Of a stretch of 64,000 bases of DNA, positions 23,854 through 37,699 are shown piece by piece. Positions within the stretch are counted from its first letter, which is position 1; each line of letters opens with the position of its first letter. The position numbers were made by a program, and so were the translations under genes. The stretch is from Osmia lignaria lignaria (Eukaryota > Arthropoda > Insecta > Hymenoptera > Megachilidae), in assembly GCF_051020975.1 (NCBI RefSeq), contig NW_027478158.1, positions 15,624,001 to 15,688,000 of the forward strand, read 5' to 3'. The notes under the pieces were generated by a model, which was not told the DNA's origin, ran no database searches, and saw only the letters and a list, made by a program, of their open reading frames with translations.

Positions 23854-24497
23854 TTGCTGATTTATCTCAAGGGAAGGGGCCTGACGGACATATTTCGAGA
23901 TATTTCTTCTTCTTGTTGTTCTTCTTCTGCACAGCTAAGCTGGAAGTGGCATTTGCGGCTCGCACTAGTGCAGAGTTATCTCAAAGAAAGGGGCCACGGT
24001 GTTTCTGTATCTCTATTATGTTGGTGCGGCTTCGGAACTTTTAAATATCTCGATATATCTCGAAAACTACGCTTCTGATCAAAAAATATCATAGAACATA
24101 AAAAGTAGGACACTTAATTCTCTACAAAAAAGGTCTCTTAACATTTTGCCATAGCTCGCTTGGTTTCCGAGATATTTGCAGATTTATCTCAAGGGAAGGG
24201 GCCTGACGGACATATTTCGAGATATTTCTTCTTCTTGTTGTTCTTCTTCTGCACAGCTAAGCTGGAAGTGGCATTTGCGGCTCGCACTAGTGCAGAGTTA
24301 TCTCAAAGAAAGGGGCCACGGTGTTTCTGTATCTCTATTATGTTGGTGCGGCTTCGGAACTTTTAAATATCTTGATATATCTCGAGAACTACGCATCTGA
24401 TCAAAATATATCATAGAACATAAAAAGTAGGAAACTTAATTCTCTACAAAAAAGGTCTGTTAACATTTTGCCATAGCTCGCTTCGTTTCCGAGATAT
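23854..24497 (+). repeat. Two monomers between higher-order blocks
   Basis: Monomers 23854 (atatttgctgattt) and 24176 (preceded by cgcttggtttcc, with atcaaaatatatc) are ordinary cactagtgc-type units with private substitutions. Only satellite sequence is present. Confidence 0.87.
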
Positions 24498-27400
24498 TTG
24501 CAGATTTATCTCAAGGGAAGGGGCCTGACGGACATATTTCGAGATATTTCTTCTTCTTGTTGTTCTTCTTCTGCACAGCTAAGCTGGAAGTGGCATTTGC
24601 GGCTCGCACTAGTGCAGAGTTATCTCAAAGAAAGGGGCCACGGTGTTTCTGTATCTCTATTATGTTGGTGCGGCTTCGGAACTTTTAAATATCTTGATAT
24701 ATCTCGAGAAGTACGCATCTGATCAAAAAATATCATACAACATAAAAAGTGGGAAACTTAATTCTCTACAAAAAAGGTCTCTTAACATTTTGCCATAGCT
24801 CGCTTCGTTTCCGAGATATTTGCAGATTTATCTCAAGGGAAGGGGCCTGACGGACATATTTCGAGATATTTCTTCTTCTTGTTGTTCTTCTTCTGCACAG
24901 CTAAGCTGGAAGTGGCATTTGCGGCTCGCACTAGTGCAGAGTTATCTCAAAGAACGGGGCCACGGTGTTTCTGTATCTCTATTATGTTGGTGCGGCTTCG
25001 GAACTTTTAAATATCTCGATATATCTCGAAAACTACGCTTCTGATCAAAAAATATCATAGAACGTAAATTGTAGGAAACATAATTCTCTACAAAAAAGGT
25101 CTCTCAGCATTTTGCCATAGCTCGCTTCGTTTCCGAGATATTTGCAGATATATCTGAAGGGAAAGGGCCTGACGGACATATTTCGAGATATTTCTTCTTC
25201 TTGTTGTTCTTCTTCTGCACAGCTAAGCTGGAAGTGGCATTTGCGGCTCGCACTAGTGCAGAGTTATCTCAAAGAAAGGGGCCACGGTGTTTCTGTATCT
25301 CTATTATGTTGGTGCGGCTTCGGAACTTTTAAATATCTTGATATATCTCGAGAACTACGCTTCTGATCAAAAAATATCATAGAACATAAAAAGTAGGAAA
25401 CTTAATTCTCTACAAAAAAGGTCTCTAAACATTTTGCCATAGCTCGCTTCGTTTCCGAGATATTTGCAGATTTATCTCAAGGGAAGGGGCCTGACGGACA
25501 TATTTCGAGATATTTCTTCTTCTTGTTGTTCTTCTTCTGCACAGCTAAACTGGAAGTGGCATTTCCAGCTCGCAATAGTGCAGAGTTATCTCAAAGAAAG
25601 GAGCCACGGTGTTTCTGTATCTCTATTCTGTTGGTGCGGCTTCGGAACTTTTAAATATCTTGATATATCTCGAGAACTACGCATCTGATCAAAAAATATC
25701 ATAGAACATAAAAAGTAGGAAACTTAATTCTCTACAAAAAAGGTCTCTTAACATTTTGCCATAGCTCTCTTCGTTTCCGAGATATTTGCAGATTTATCTC
25801 AAGGGAAGGGGCATGACGGACATATTTCGAGATATTTCTTCTTCTTATTGTTCTTCTGCTGCACAGCTAAGCTGGAAGTGGCATTTGCGGCTCGCACTAG
25901 TGCAGAGTTATCTCAAAGAAAGGGGCCACGGTGTTTCTGTATCTCTATTATGTTGGTGCGGCTTCGGAACTTTTAAATATCTCGATATATCTCGAAAACT
26001 ACGCTTCTGATCAAAAAATATCATAGAACGTAAATTGTAGGAAACATAATTCTCTACAAAAAAGGTCTCTCAGCATTTTGCCATAGCTCGCTTCGTTTCC
26101 GAGATATTTGCAGATCTATCTGAAGGGAAAGGGCCTGACGGACATATTTCGAGATATTTCTTCTTCTTGTTGTTCTTCTTCTGCACAGCTAAGCTGGAAG
26201 TGGCATTTGCAGCTCGCAATAGTGCAGAGTTATCTCAAAGAAAGGGGCCACGGTGTTTCTGTATCTCTATTATGTTGGTGCGGCTTCGGAACTTTTAAAT
26301 ATCTTGATATATCTCGAGAACTGCGCATCTGATCAAAAAATATCATAGAACATAAAAAGTAGGAAACTTAATTCTCTACAAAAAAGGTCTCTTAACATTT
26401 TGCCATAGCTCGCTTCGTTTCCGAGATATTTGCAGATTTATCTGAAGGGAAGGGGCCTAACGGACATATTTCGAGATATTTCTTCTTCTTGTTGTTCTTC
26501 TTCTGCACAGCTAAACTGGAAGTGGCATTTCCAGCTCGCAATAGTGCAGAGTTATCTCAAAGAAAGGAGCCACGGTGTTTCTGTATCTCTATTCTGTTGG
26601 TGCGGCTTCGGAACTTTTAAATATCTTGATATATCTCGAGAACTACGCATCTGATCAAAAAATATCATAGAACATAAAAAGTAGGAAACTTAATTCTCTA
26701 CAAAAAAGGTCTCTTAATATTTTGCCATAGCTCTCTTCGTTTCCGAGATATTTGCAGATTTATCTCAAGGGAAGGGGCCTGACGGACATATTTCGAGATA
26801 TTTCTTCTTCTTGTTGTTCTTCTTCTGCACAGCTAAGCTGGAAGTGGCATTTGCGGCTCGCACTAGTGCAGAGTTATCTCAAAGAAAGGGGCCACGGTGT
26901 TTCTGTATCTCTATTATGTAGGTGCGGCTTCGGAACTTTTAAATATCTTGATATATCTCGAGAACTACGCTTCTGATCAAAAAATATCATAGAACATAAA
27001 AAGTAGGAAACTTAATTCTCTACAAAAAAGGTCTCTAAACATTTTGCCATAGCTCGCTTCGTTTCCGAGATATTTGCAGATTTATCTCAAGGGAAGGGGC
27101 CTGAGGGACATATTTCGAGATATTTCTTCTTCTTGTTGTTCTTCTTCTGCACAGCTAAACTGGAAGTGGCATTTCCAGCTCGCAATAGTGCAGAGTTATC
27201 TCAAAGAAAGGAGCCACGGTGTTTCTGTATCTCTATTCTGTTGGTGCGGCTTCGGAACTTTTAAATATCTTGATATATCTCGAGAACTACGCATCTGATC
27301 AAAAAATATCATAGAACATAAAAAGTAGGAAACTTAATTCTCTACAAAAAAGGTCTCTTAACATTTTGCCATAGCTCTCTTCGTTTCCGAGATATTTGCA

Positions 27401-27500
27401 GATTTATCTCAAGGGAAGGGGCATGACGGACATATTTCGAGATATTTCTTCTTCTTGTTGTTCTTCTTCTGCACAGCTAAGCTGGAAGTGGCATTTGCGG
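24498..27500 (+). repeat. Roughly 9-monomer block, copy 1
   Basis: Monomers from 24498 to about the middle of 27396 recur in order from 28040, offset 3542 bp (11 monomers). Shared rare variants are catacaacat with gtgggaaac, agaacggggcc, aacgtaaattg, gatatatctgaagg, ggtctctaaac, gatctatctgaagg, cttaatattttgcc and tatgtaggtgcgg. Copy 1 has private changes: ttcttattgttc with ttctgctgc in monomer 25786 and cctgagggac in monomer 27074. The right edge is approximate. Confidence 0.9.
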
Positions 27501-28039
27501 CTCGCACTAGTGCAGAGTTATCTCAAAGAAAGGGGCCACGGTGTTTCTGTATCTCTATTATGTTGGTGCGGCTTCGGAACTTTTAAATATCTCGATATAT
27601 CTCGAAAACTACGCTTCTGATCAAAAAATATCATAGAACATAAATTGTAGGAAACATAATTCTCTACAAAAAAGGTCTCTTAACATTTTGCCATAGCTCG
27701 CTTCGTTTCCGAGATATGTGCAGATTTATCTGAAGGGAAAGGGCCTGACGGACATATTTCGAGATATTTCTTCTTCTTGTTGTTCTTCTTCTGCACAGCT
27801 AAGCTGGAAGTGGCATTTGCGGCTCGCACTAGTGCAGAGTTATCTCAAAGAAAGGGGCCACGGTGTTTCTGTATCTCTATTATGTTGGTGCGGCTTCGGA
27901 ACTTTTAAATATCTTGATATATCTCGAGAACTGCGCATCTGATCAAAAAATATCATAGAACATAAAAAGTAGGAAACTTAATTCTCTACAAAAAAGGTCT
28001 CTTAACATTTTGCCATAGCTCGCTTCGTTTCCGAGATAT

Positions 28040-31000
28040 TTGCAGATTCATCTCAAGGGAAGGGGCCTGACGGACATATTTCGAGATATTTCTTCTTCTT
28101 GTTGTTCTTCTTCTGCACAGCTAAGCTGGAAGTGGCATTTGCGGCTCGCACTAGTGCAGAGTTATCTCAAAGAACGGGGCCACGGTGTTTCTGTATCTCT
28201 ATTATGTTGGTGCGGCTTCGGAACTTTTAAATATCTTGATATATCTCGAGAACTACGCATCTGATCAAAAAATATCATACAACATAAAAAGTGGGAAACT
28301 TAATTCTCTACAAAAAAGGTCTCTTAACATTTTGCCATAGCTCGCTTCGTTTCCGAGATATTTGCAGATTTATCTCAAGGGAAGGGGCCTGACGGACATA
28401 TTTCGAGATATTTCTTCTTCTTGTTGTTCTTCTTCTGCACAGCTAAGCTGGAAGTGGCATTTGCGGCTCGCACTAGTGCAGAGTTATCTCAAAGAACGGG
28501 GCCACGGTGTTTCTGTATCTCTATTATGTTGGTGCGGCTTCGGAACTTTTAAATATCTCGATATATCTCGAAAACTACGCTTCTGATCAAAAAATATCAT
28601 AGAACGTAAATTGTAGGAAACATAATTCTCTACAAAAAAGGTCTCTCAGCATTTTGCCATAGCTCGCTTCGTTTCCGAGATATTTGCAGATATATCTGAA
28701 GGGAAAGGGCCTGACGGACATATTTCGAGATATTTCTTCTTCTTGTTGTTCTTCTTCTGCACAGCTAAGCTGGAAGTGGCATTTGCGGCTCGCACTAGTG
28801 CAGAGTTATCTCAAAGAAAGGGGCCACGGTGTTTCTGTATCTCTATTATGTTGGTGCGGCTTCGGAACTTTTAAATATCTTGATATATCTCGAGAACTAC
28901 GCTTCTGATCAAAAAATATCATAGAACATAAAAAGTAGGAAACTTAATTCTCTACAAAAAAGGTCTCTAAACATTTTGCCATAGCTCGCTTCGTTTCCGA
29001 GATATTTGCAGATTTATCTCAAGGGAAGGGGCCTGACGGACATATTTCGAGATATTTCTTCTTCTTGTTGTTCTTCTTCTGCACAGCTAAACTGGAAGTG
29101 GCATTTCCAGCTCGCAATAGTGCAGAGTTATCTCAAAGAAAGGAGCCACGGTGTTTCTGTATCTCTATTCTGTTGGTGCGGCTTCGGAACTTTTAAATAT
29201 CTTGATATATCTCGAGAACTACGCATCTGATCAAAAAATATCATAGAACATAAAAAGTAGGAAACTTAATTCTCTACAAAAAAGGTCTCTTAACATTTTG
29301 CCATAGCTCTCTTCGTTTCCGAGATATTTGCAGATTTATCTCAAGGGAAGGGGCATGACGGACATATTTCGAGATATTTCTTCTTCTTGTTGTTCTTCTT
29401 CTGCACAGCTAAGCTGGAAGTGGCATTTGCGGCTCGCACTAGTGCAGAGTTATCTCAAAGAAAGGGGCCACGGTGTTTCTGTATCTCTATTATGTTGGTG
29501 CGGCTTCGGAACTTTTAAATATCTCGATATATCTCGAAAACTACGCTTCTGATCAAAAAATATCATAGAACGTAAATTGTAGGAAACATAATTCTCTACA
29601 AAAAAGGTCTCTCAGCATTTTGCCATAGCTCGCTTCGTTTCCGAGATATTTGCAGATCTATCTGAAGGGAAAGGGCCTGACGGACATATTTCGAGATATT
29701 TCTTCTTCTTGTTGTTCTTCTTCTGCACAGCTAAGCTGGAAGTGGCATTTGCAGCTCGCAATAGTGCAGAGTTATCTCAAAGAAAGGGGCCACGGTGTTT
29801 CTGTATCTCTATTATGTTGGTGCGGCTTCGGAACTTTTAAATATCTTGATATATCTCGAGAACTGCGCATCTGATCAAAAAATATCATAGAACATAAAAA
29901 GTAGGAAACTTAATTCTCTACAAAAAAGGTCTCTTAACATTTTGCCATAGCTCGCTTCGTTTCCGAGATATTTGCAGATTTATCTGAAGGGAAGGGGCCT
30001 AACGGACATATTTCGAGATATTTCTTCTTCTTGTTGTTCTTCTTCTGCACAGCTAAACTGGAAGTGGCATTTCCAGCTCGCAATAGTGCAGAGTTATCTC
30101 AAAGAAAGGAGCCACGGTGTTTCTGTATCTCTATTCTGTTGGTGCGGCTTCGGAACTTTTAAATATCTTGATATATCTCGAGAACTACGCATCTGATCAA
30201 AAAATATCATAGAACATAAAAAGTAGGAAACTTAATTCTCTACAAAAAAGGTCTCTTAATATTTTGCCATAGCTCTCTTCGTTTCCGAGATATTTGCAGA
30301 TTTATCTCAAGGGAAGGGGCCTGACGGACATATTTCGAGATATTTCTTCTTCTTGTTGTTCTTCTTCTGCACAGCTAAGCTGGAAGTGGCATTTGCGGCT
30401 CGCACTAGTGCAGAGTTATCTCAAAGAAAGGGGCCACGGTGTTTCTGTATCTCTATTATGTAGGTGCGGCTTCGGAACTTTTAAATATCTTGATATATCT
30501 CGAGAACTACGCTTCTGATCAAAAAATATCATAGAACATAAAAAGTAGGAAACTTAATTCTCTACAAAAAAGGTCTCTAAACATTTTGCCATAGCTCGCT
30601 TCGTTTCCGAGATATTTGCAGATTTATCTCAAGGGAAGGGGCCTGACGGACATATTTCGAGATATTTCTTCTTCTTGTTGTTCTTCTTCTGCACAGCTAA
30701 ACTGGAAGTGGCATTTCCAGCTCGCAATAGTGCAGAGTTATCTCAAAGAAAGGAGCCACGGTGTTTCTGTATCTCTATTCTGTTGGTGCGGCTTCGGAAC
30801 TTTTAAATATCTTGATATATCTCGAGAACTACGCATCTGATCAAAAAATATCATAGAACATAAAAAGTAGGAAACTTAATTCTCTACAAAAAAGGTCTCT
30901 TAACATTTTGCCATAGCTCTCTTCGTTTCCGAGATATTTGCAGATTTATCTCAAGGGAAGGGGCATGACGGACATATTTCGAGATATTTCTTCTTCTTGT

Positions 31001-31042
31001 TGTTCTTCTTCTGCACAGCTAAGCTGGAAGTGGCATTTGCGG
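28040..31042 (+). repeat. Roughly 9-monomer block, copy 2
   Basis: Second copy of 24498-27500. It ends inside monomer 30938, which starts like monomer 27396 (ggggcatgacgg) but has gcagaggtatctc and a type I end with gaactgcgcatc. The duplication boundary therefore lies within a monomer, as expected from unequal exchange in register. Confidence 0.9.
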
Positions 31043-32547
31043 CTCGCACTAGTGCAGAGGTATCTCAAAGAAAGGGGCCACGGTGTTTCTGTATCTCTAT
31101 TATGTTGGTGCGGCTTCGGAACTTTTAAATATCTTGATATATCTCGAGAACTGCGCATCTGATCAAAAAATATCATAGAACATAAAAAGTAGGAAACTTA
31201 ATTCTCTACAAAAAAGGTCTCGTAACATTTTGCCATAGCTCGCTTCGTTTCCGAGATATTTGCAGATTTATCTCAAGGGAAGGGGCCTGACGGACATATT
31301 TCGAGATATTTCTTCTTCTTGTTGTTCTTCTTCTGCACAGCTAAGCTGGAAGTGGCATTTGCGGCTCGCACTAGTGCAGAGTTATCTCAAAGAACGGGGC
31401 CACGGTGTTTCTGTATCTCTATTATGTTGGTGCGGCTTCGGAACTTTTAAATATCTTGATATATCTCGAGAACTACGCATCTGATCAAAAAATATCATAG
31501 AACATAAAAAGTAGGAAACTTAATTCTCTACAAAAAAGGTCTCTTAACATTTTGCCATAGCTCGCTTCGTTTCCGAGATATTTGCAGATTTATCTCAAGG
31601 GAAGGGGCCTGACGGACATATTTCGAGATATTTCTTCTTCTTGTTGTTCTTCTTCTGCACAGCTAAGCTGGAAGTGGCATTTGCGGCTCGCACTAGTGCA
31701 GAGTTATCTCAAAGAAAGGGGCCACGGTGTTTCTGTATCTCTATTATGTTGGTGCGGCTTCGGAACTTTTAAATATCTCGATATATCTTGAAAACTACGC
31801 TTCTGATCAAAAAATATCATAGAACGTAAATTGTAGGAAACATAATTCTCTACAAAAAAGGTCTCTCAGCATTTTGCCATAGCTCGCTTCGTTTCCGAGA
31901 TATTTGCAGATCTATCTGAAGGGAAAGGGCCTGACGGACATATTTCGAGATATTTCTTCTTCTTGTTGTTCTTCTTCTGCACAGCTAAGCTGGAAGTGGC
32001 ATTTGCAGCTCGCAATAGTGCAGAGTTATCTCAAAGAAAGGGGCCACGGTGTTTCTGTATCTCTATTATGTTGGTGCGGCTTCGGAACTTTTAAATATCT
32101 TGATATATCTCGAGAACTGCGCATCTGATCAAAAAATATCATAGAACATAAAAAGTAGGAAACTTAATTCTCTACAAAAAAGGTCTCTTAACATTTTGCC
32201 ATAGCTCGCTTCGTTTCCGAGATATTTGCAGATTTATCTGAAGGGAAGGGGCCTAACGGACATATTTCGAGATATTTCTTCTTCTTGTTGTTCTTCTTCT
32301 GCACAGCTAAACTGGAAGTGGCATTTCCAGCTCGCAATAGTGCAGAGTTATCTCAAAGAAAGGAGCCACGGTGTTTCTGTATCTCTATTCTGTTGGTGCG
32401 GCTTCGGAACTTTTAAATATCTTGATATATCTCGAGAACTACGCATCTGATCAAAAAATATCATAGAACATAAAAAGTAGGAAACTTAATTCTCTACAAA
32501 AAAGGTCTCTTAACATTTTGCCATAGCTCTCTTCGTTTCCGAGATAT
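30938..32547 (+). repeat. 5-monomer higher-order repeat, copy 1
   Basis: Monomers 30938, 31260, 31582, 31904 and 32226 recur at 32548-34157 with an exact 1610 bp offset. Markers are ggtctcgtaacatt ahead of rank 2, agaacggggcc in rank 2, aacgtaaattg after rank 3, ctgaagggaaagggcc in rank 4 and catttccagctcg with aaaggagcc in rank 5. Confidence 0.91.
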
Positions 32548-34157
32548 TTGCAGATTTATCTCAAGGGAAGGGGCCTGACGGACATATTTCGAGATATTTC
32601 TTCTTCTTGTTGTTCTTCTTCTGCACAGCTAAGCTGGAAGTGGCATTTGCGGCTCGCACTAGTGCAGAGTTATCTCAAAGAAAGGGGCCACGGTGTTTCT
32701 GTATCTCTATTATGTTGGTGCGGCTTCGGAACTTTTAAATATCTTGATATATCTCGAGAGCTGCGCATCTGATCAAAAAATATCATAGAACATAAAAAGT
32801 AGGAAACTTAATTCTCTACAAAAAAGGTCTCGTAACATTTTGCCATAGCTCGCTTCGTTTCCGAGATATTTGCAGATTTATCTCAAGGGAAGGGGCCTGA
32901 CGGACATATTTCGAGATATTTCTTCTTCTTGTTGTTCTTCTTCTGCACAGCTAAGCTGGAAGTGGCATTTGCGGCTCGCACTAGTGCAGAGTTATCTCAA
33001 AGAACGGGGCCACGGTGTTTCTGTATCTCTATTATGTTGGTGCGGCTTCGGAACTTTTAAATATCTTGATATATCTCGAGAACTACGCATCTGATCAAAA
33101 AATATCATAGAACATAAAAAGTAGGAAACTTAATTCTCTACAAAAAAGGTCTCTTAACATTTTGCCATAGCTCGCTTCGTTTCCGAGATATTTGCAGATT
33201 TATCTCAAGGGAAGGGGCCTGACGGACATATTTCGAGATATTTCTTCTTCTTGTTGTTCTTCTTCTGCACAGCTAAGCTGGAAGTGGCATTTGCGGCTCG
33301 CACTAGTGCAGAGTTATCTCAAAGAAAGGGGCCACGGTGTTTCTGTATCTCTATTATGTTGGTGCGGCTTCGGAACTTTTAAATATCTCGATATATCTCG
33401 AAAACTACGCTTCTGATCAAAAAATATCATAGAACGTAAATTGTAGGAAACATAATTCTCTACAAAAAAGGTCTCTCAGCATTTTGCCATAGCTCGCTTC
33501 GTTTCCGAGATATTTGCAGATCTATTTGAAGGGAAAGGGCCTGACGGACATATTTCGAGATATTTCTTCTTCTTGTTGTTCTTCTTCTGCACAGCTAAGC
33601 TGGAAGTGGCATTTGCAGCTCGCAATAGTGCAGAGTTATCTCAAAGAAAGGGGCCACGGTGTTTCTGTATCTCTATTATGTTGGTGCGGCTTCGGAACTT
33701 TTAAATATCTTGATATATCTCGAGAACTGCGCATCTGATCAAAAAATATCATAGAACATAAAAAGTAGGAAACTTAATTCTCTACAAAAAAGGTCTCTTA
33801 ACATTTTGCCATAGCTCGCTTCGTTTCCGAGATATTTGCAGATTTATCTGAAGGGAAGGGGCCTAACGGACATATTTCGAGATATTTCTTCTTCTTGTTG
33901 TTCTTCTTCTGCACAGCTAAACTGGAAGTGGCATTTCCAGCTCGCAATAGTGCAGAGTTATCTCAAAGAAAGGAGCCACGGTGTTTCTGTATCTCTATTA
34001 TGTTGGTGCGGCTTCGGAACTTTTAAATATCTTGATATATCTCGAGAACTACGCATCTGATCAAAAAATATCATAGAACATAAAAAGTAGGAAACTTAAT
34101 TCTCTACAAAAAAGGTCTCTTAACATTTTGCCATAGCTCTCTTCGTTTCCGAGATAT
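32548..34157 (+). repeat. 5-monomer higher-order repeat, copy 2
   Basis: Tandem copy of 30938-32547. Rank 1 has ggggcctgacgg instead of ggggcatgacgg and gagagctgcgcatc. Rank 4 has gatctatttgaagg. Rank 5 has reverted to ctattatgttgg, which fits a short conversion tract. Confidence 0.91.
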
Positions 34158-34479
34158 TTGCAGATTTATCTCAAGGGAAGGGGCATGACGGACATATTTC
34201 GAGATATTTCTTCTTCTTGTTGTTCTTCTTCTGCACAGCTAAGCTGGAAGTGGCATTTGCGGCTCGCACTAGTGCAGAGTTATCTCAAAGAAAGGGGCCA
34301 CGGTGTTTCTGTATCTCTATTATGTTGGTGCGGCTTCGGAACTTTTAAATATCTCGATATATCTCGAAAACTACGCTTCTGATCAAAAAATATCATAGAA
34401 CATAAAAAGTAGGAAACTTAATTCTCTACAAGAAAGGTCTCTTAACATTTTGCCATAGCTCTCTTCGTTTCCGAGATAT

Positions 34480-35767
34480 TTGCAGATTTATCTCAAGGGA
34501 AGGGGCCTGACGGACATATTTCGAGATATTTCTTCTTCTTGTTGTTCTTCTTCTGCACAGCTAACCTGGAAGTGGCATTTGCAGCTCGCAATAGTGCAGA
34601 GTTATCTCAAAGAAAGGGGCCACGGTGTTTCTGTATCTCTATTATGTTGGTGCGGCTTCGGAACTTTTAAATATCTCGATATATCTCGAAAACTACGCTT
34701 CTGATCAAAAAATATCATAGAACATAAAAAGGAGGAAACTTAATTCTCTACAAAAAAGGTCTCTTAACATTTTGCCATACCTCGCTTCGTTTCCGAGATA
34801 TTTGCAGATATATCTCAAGGGAAGGGGCCTGACGGACATATTTCGAGATATTTCTTCTTCTTGTTGTTCTTCTTCTGCACAGCTAACCTGGAAGTGGCAT
34901 TTGCAGCTCGCAATAGTGCAGAGTTATCTCAAAGAAAGGGGCCACGGCGTTTCTGTATCTCTATTATGTTGGTGCGGCTTCGGAACTTTTAAATATCTTG
35001 ATATATCTCGAGAACTACGCATCTGATCAAAAAATATCATAGAACATAAAAAGTAGGAAACTTAATTCTCTACAAAAAAGGTCTCTTAACATTTTGCCAT
35101 AGCTCGCTTCGTTTCCGAGATATTTGCAGATTTATCTCAAGGGAAGGGGCCTGACGGACATATTTCGAGATATTTCTTCTTCTTGTTGTTCTTCTTCTGC
35201 ACAGCTAAGCTGGAAGTGGCATTTGCGGCTCGCACTAGTGCAGAGTTATCTCAAAGAAAGGGGCCACGGTGTTTCTGTATCTCTATTATGTTGGTGCGGC
35301 TTCGGAACTTTTAAATATCTCGATATATCTCGAAAACTACGCTTCTGATCAAAAAATATCATAGAACGTAAATTGTAGGAAACATAATTCTCTACAAAAA
35401 AGGTCTCTTAGCATTTTGCCATAGCTCGCTTCGTTTCCGAGATATTTGCAGATCTATCTGAAGGGAAAGGGCCTGACGGACATATTTCGAGATATTTCTT
35501 CTTCTTGTTGTTCTTCTTCTGCACAGCTAAGCTGGAAGTGGCATTTGCAGCTCGCAATAGTGCAGAGTTATCTCAAAGAAAGGGGCCACGGTGTTTCTGT
35601 ATCTCTATTATGTTGGTGCGGCTTCGGAACTTTTAAATATCTTGATATATCTCGAGAACTACGCATCTGATCAAAAAATATCATAGAACATAAAAAGTAG
35701 GAAACTTAATTCTCTACAAAAAAGGTCTCTTAACATTTTGCCATAGCTCGCTTCGTTTCCGAGATAT
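34480..35767 (+). repeat. 4-monomer segment, copy 1 (13-monomer offset)
   Basis: Monomers 34480, 34802, 35124 and 35446 recur at 38666-39953, offset 4186 bp. Shared rare variants are cataaaaaggaggaaac, cagctaacctgg, gccacggcgtttc, aacgtaaattg and gatctatctgaagg. This is the first cluster of cagctaacctgg (type D) monomers in the array. Confidence 0.9.
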
Positions 35768-36411
35768 TTGCAGATTTATCTGAAGGGAAGGGGCCTAACG
35801 GACATATTTCGAGATATTTCTTCTTCTTGTTGTTCTTCTTCTGCACAGCTAAACTGGAAGTGGCATTTCCAGCTCGCAATAGTGCAGAGTTATCTCAAAG
35901 AAAGGAGCCACGGTGTTTCTGTATCTCTATTCTGTTGGTGCGGCTTCGGAACTTTTAAATATCTTGATATATCTCGAGAACTACGCATCTGATCAAAAAA
36001 TATCATAGAACATAAAAAGTAGGAAACTTAATTCTCTACAAAAAAGGTCTCTTAACATTTTGCCATAGCTCTCTTCGTTTCCGAGATATTTGCAGATTTA
36101 TCTCAAGGGAAGGGGCATGACGGACATATTTCGAGATATTTCTTCTTCTTGTTGTTCTTCTTCTGCACAGCTAAGCTGGAAGTGGCATTTGCGGCTCGCA
36201 CTAGTGCAGAGTTATCTCAAAGAAAGGGGCCACGGTGTTTCTGTATCTCTATTATGTTGGTGCGGCTTCGGAACTTTTAAATATCTCGATATATCTCGAA
36301 AACTACGCTTCTGATCAAAAAATATCATAGAACATAAAAAGTAGGAAACTTAATTCTCTACAAAAAAGGTCTCTTAACATTTTGCCATAGCTCTCTTCGT
36401 TTCCGAGATAT
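35124..36411 (+). repeat. 4-monomer segment repeated from 33192-34479
   Basis: Monomers 35124, 35446, 35768 and 36090 match 33192, 33514, 33836 and 34158 at an offset of 1932 bp (6 monomers). The region therefore belongs to two overlapping duplications with different offsets, a mosaic history. Confidence 0.86.
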
Positions 36412-37699
36412 TTGCAGATTTATCTCAAGGGAAGGGGCATGACGGACATATTTCGAGATATTTCTTCTTCTTGTTGTTCTTCTTCTGCACAGCTAAGCTG
36501 GAAGTGGCATTTGCGGCTCGCACTAGTGCAGAGTTATCTCAAAGAAAGGGGCCACGGTGTTTCTGTATCTCTATTATGTTGGTGCGGCTTCGGAACTTTT
36601 AAATATCTCGATATATCTCGAAAACTACGCTTCTGATCAAAAAATATCATAGAACATAAAAAGTAGAAAACTTAATTCTCTACAAAAAAGGTCTCTTAGC
36701 ATTTTGCCATAGCTCTCTTCGTTTCCGAGATATTTGCAGATTTATCTCAAGGGAAGGGGCCTGACGGACATATTTCGAGATATTTCTTCTTCTTGTTGTT
36801 CTTCTTCTGCACAGCTAACCTGGAAGTGGCATTTGCAGCTCGCAATAGTGCAGAGTTATCTCAAAGAAAGGGGCCACGGTGTTTCTGTATCTCTATTATG
36901 TTGGTGCGGCTTCGCAACTTTTAAATATCTCGATATATCTCGAAAACTACGCTTCTGATCAAAAAATATCATAGAACATAAATTGTAGGAAACATAATTC
37001 TCTACAAAAAAGGTCTCTTAACATTTTGCCATAGCTCGCTTCGTTTCCGAGATATTTGCAGATATATCTCAAGGAAAGGGGCCTGACGGACATATTTCGA
37101 GATATTTCTTCTTCTTGTTGTTCTTCTTCTGCACAGCTAACCTGGAAGTGGCATTTGCAGCTCGCAATAGTGCAGAGTTATCTCAAAGAAAGGGGCCACG
37201 GTGTTTCTGTATCTCTATTATGTTGGTGCGGCTTCGGAACTTTTAAATATCTTGATATATCTCGAGAACTACGCATCTGATCAAAAAATATCATAGAACA
37301 TAAAAAGTGGGAAACTTAATTCTCTACAAAAAAGGTCTCTTAACATTTTGCCATAGCTCGCTTCGTTTACGAGATATTTGCAGATTTATCTCAAGGGAAG
37401 GGGCCTGACGGACATATTTCGAGATATTTCTTCTTCTTGTTGTTCTTCTTCTGCACAGCTAAGCTGGAAGTGGCATTTGCAGCTCGCAATAGTGCAGAGT
37501 TATCTCAAAGAAAGGGGCCACGGTGTTTCTGTATCTCTATTATGTTGGTGCGGCTTCGGAACTTTTAAATATCTTGATATATCTCGAGAACTACGCATCT
37601 GATCAAAAAATATCATAGAACATAAAAAGTAGGAAACTTAATTCTCTACAAAAACGGTCTCTTAACATTTTGCCATAGCTCGCTTCGTTTCCGAGATAT
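36412..37699 (+). repeat. Four mosaic monomers
   Basis: Monomer 36412 duplicates monomer 36090 next to it (both ggggcatgacgg with a type II end). Monomer 36734 has cttcgcaactttt, monomer 37056 has caaggaaaggggcc, and monomer 37378 is entered by cgtttacgagat. That join recurs at 39941 and 45093 and marks a duplicated junction. Confidence 0.86.

Noticed and set aside
30946..31176. A 76-codon open frame on the minus strand
   Set aside because: It is the complement of one ordinary monomer, open only because of local variants (for example gcagaggtatctc). It is not shared with neighbouring monomers and has no family resemblance.
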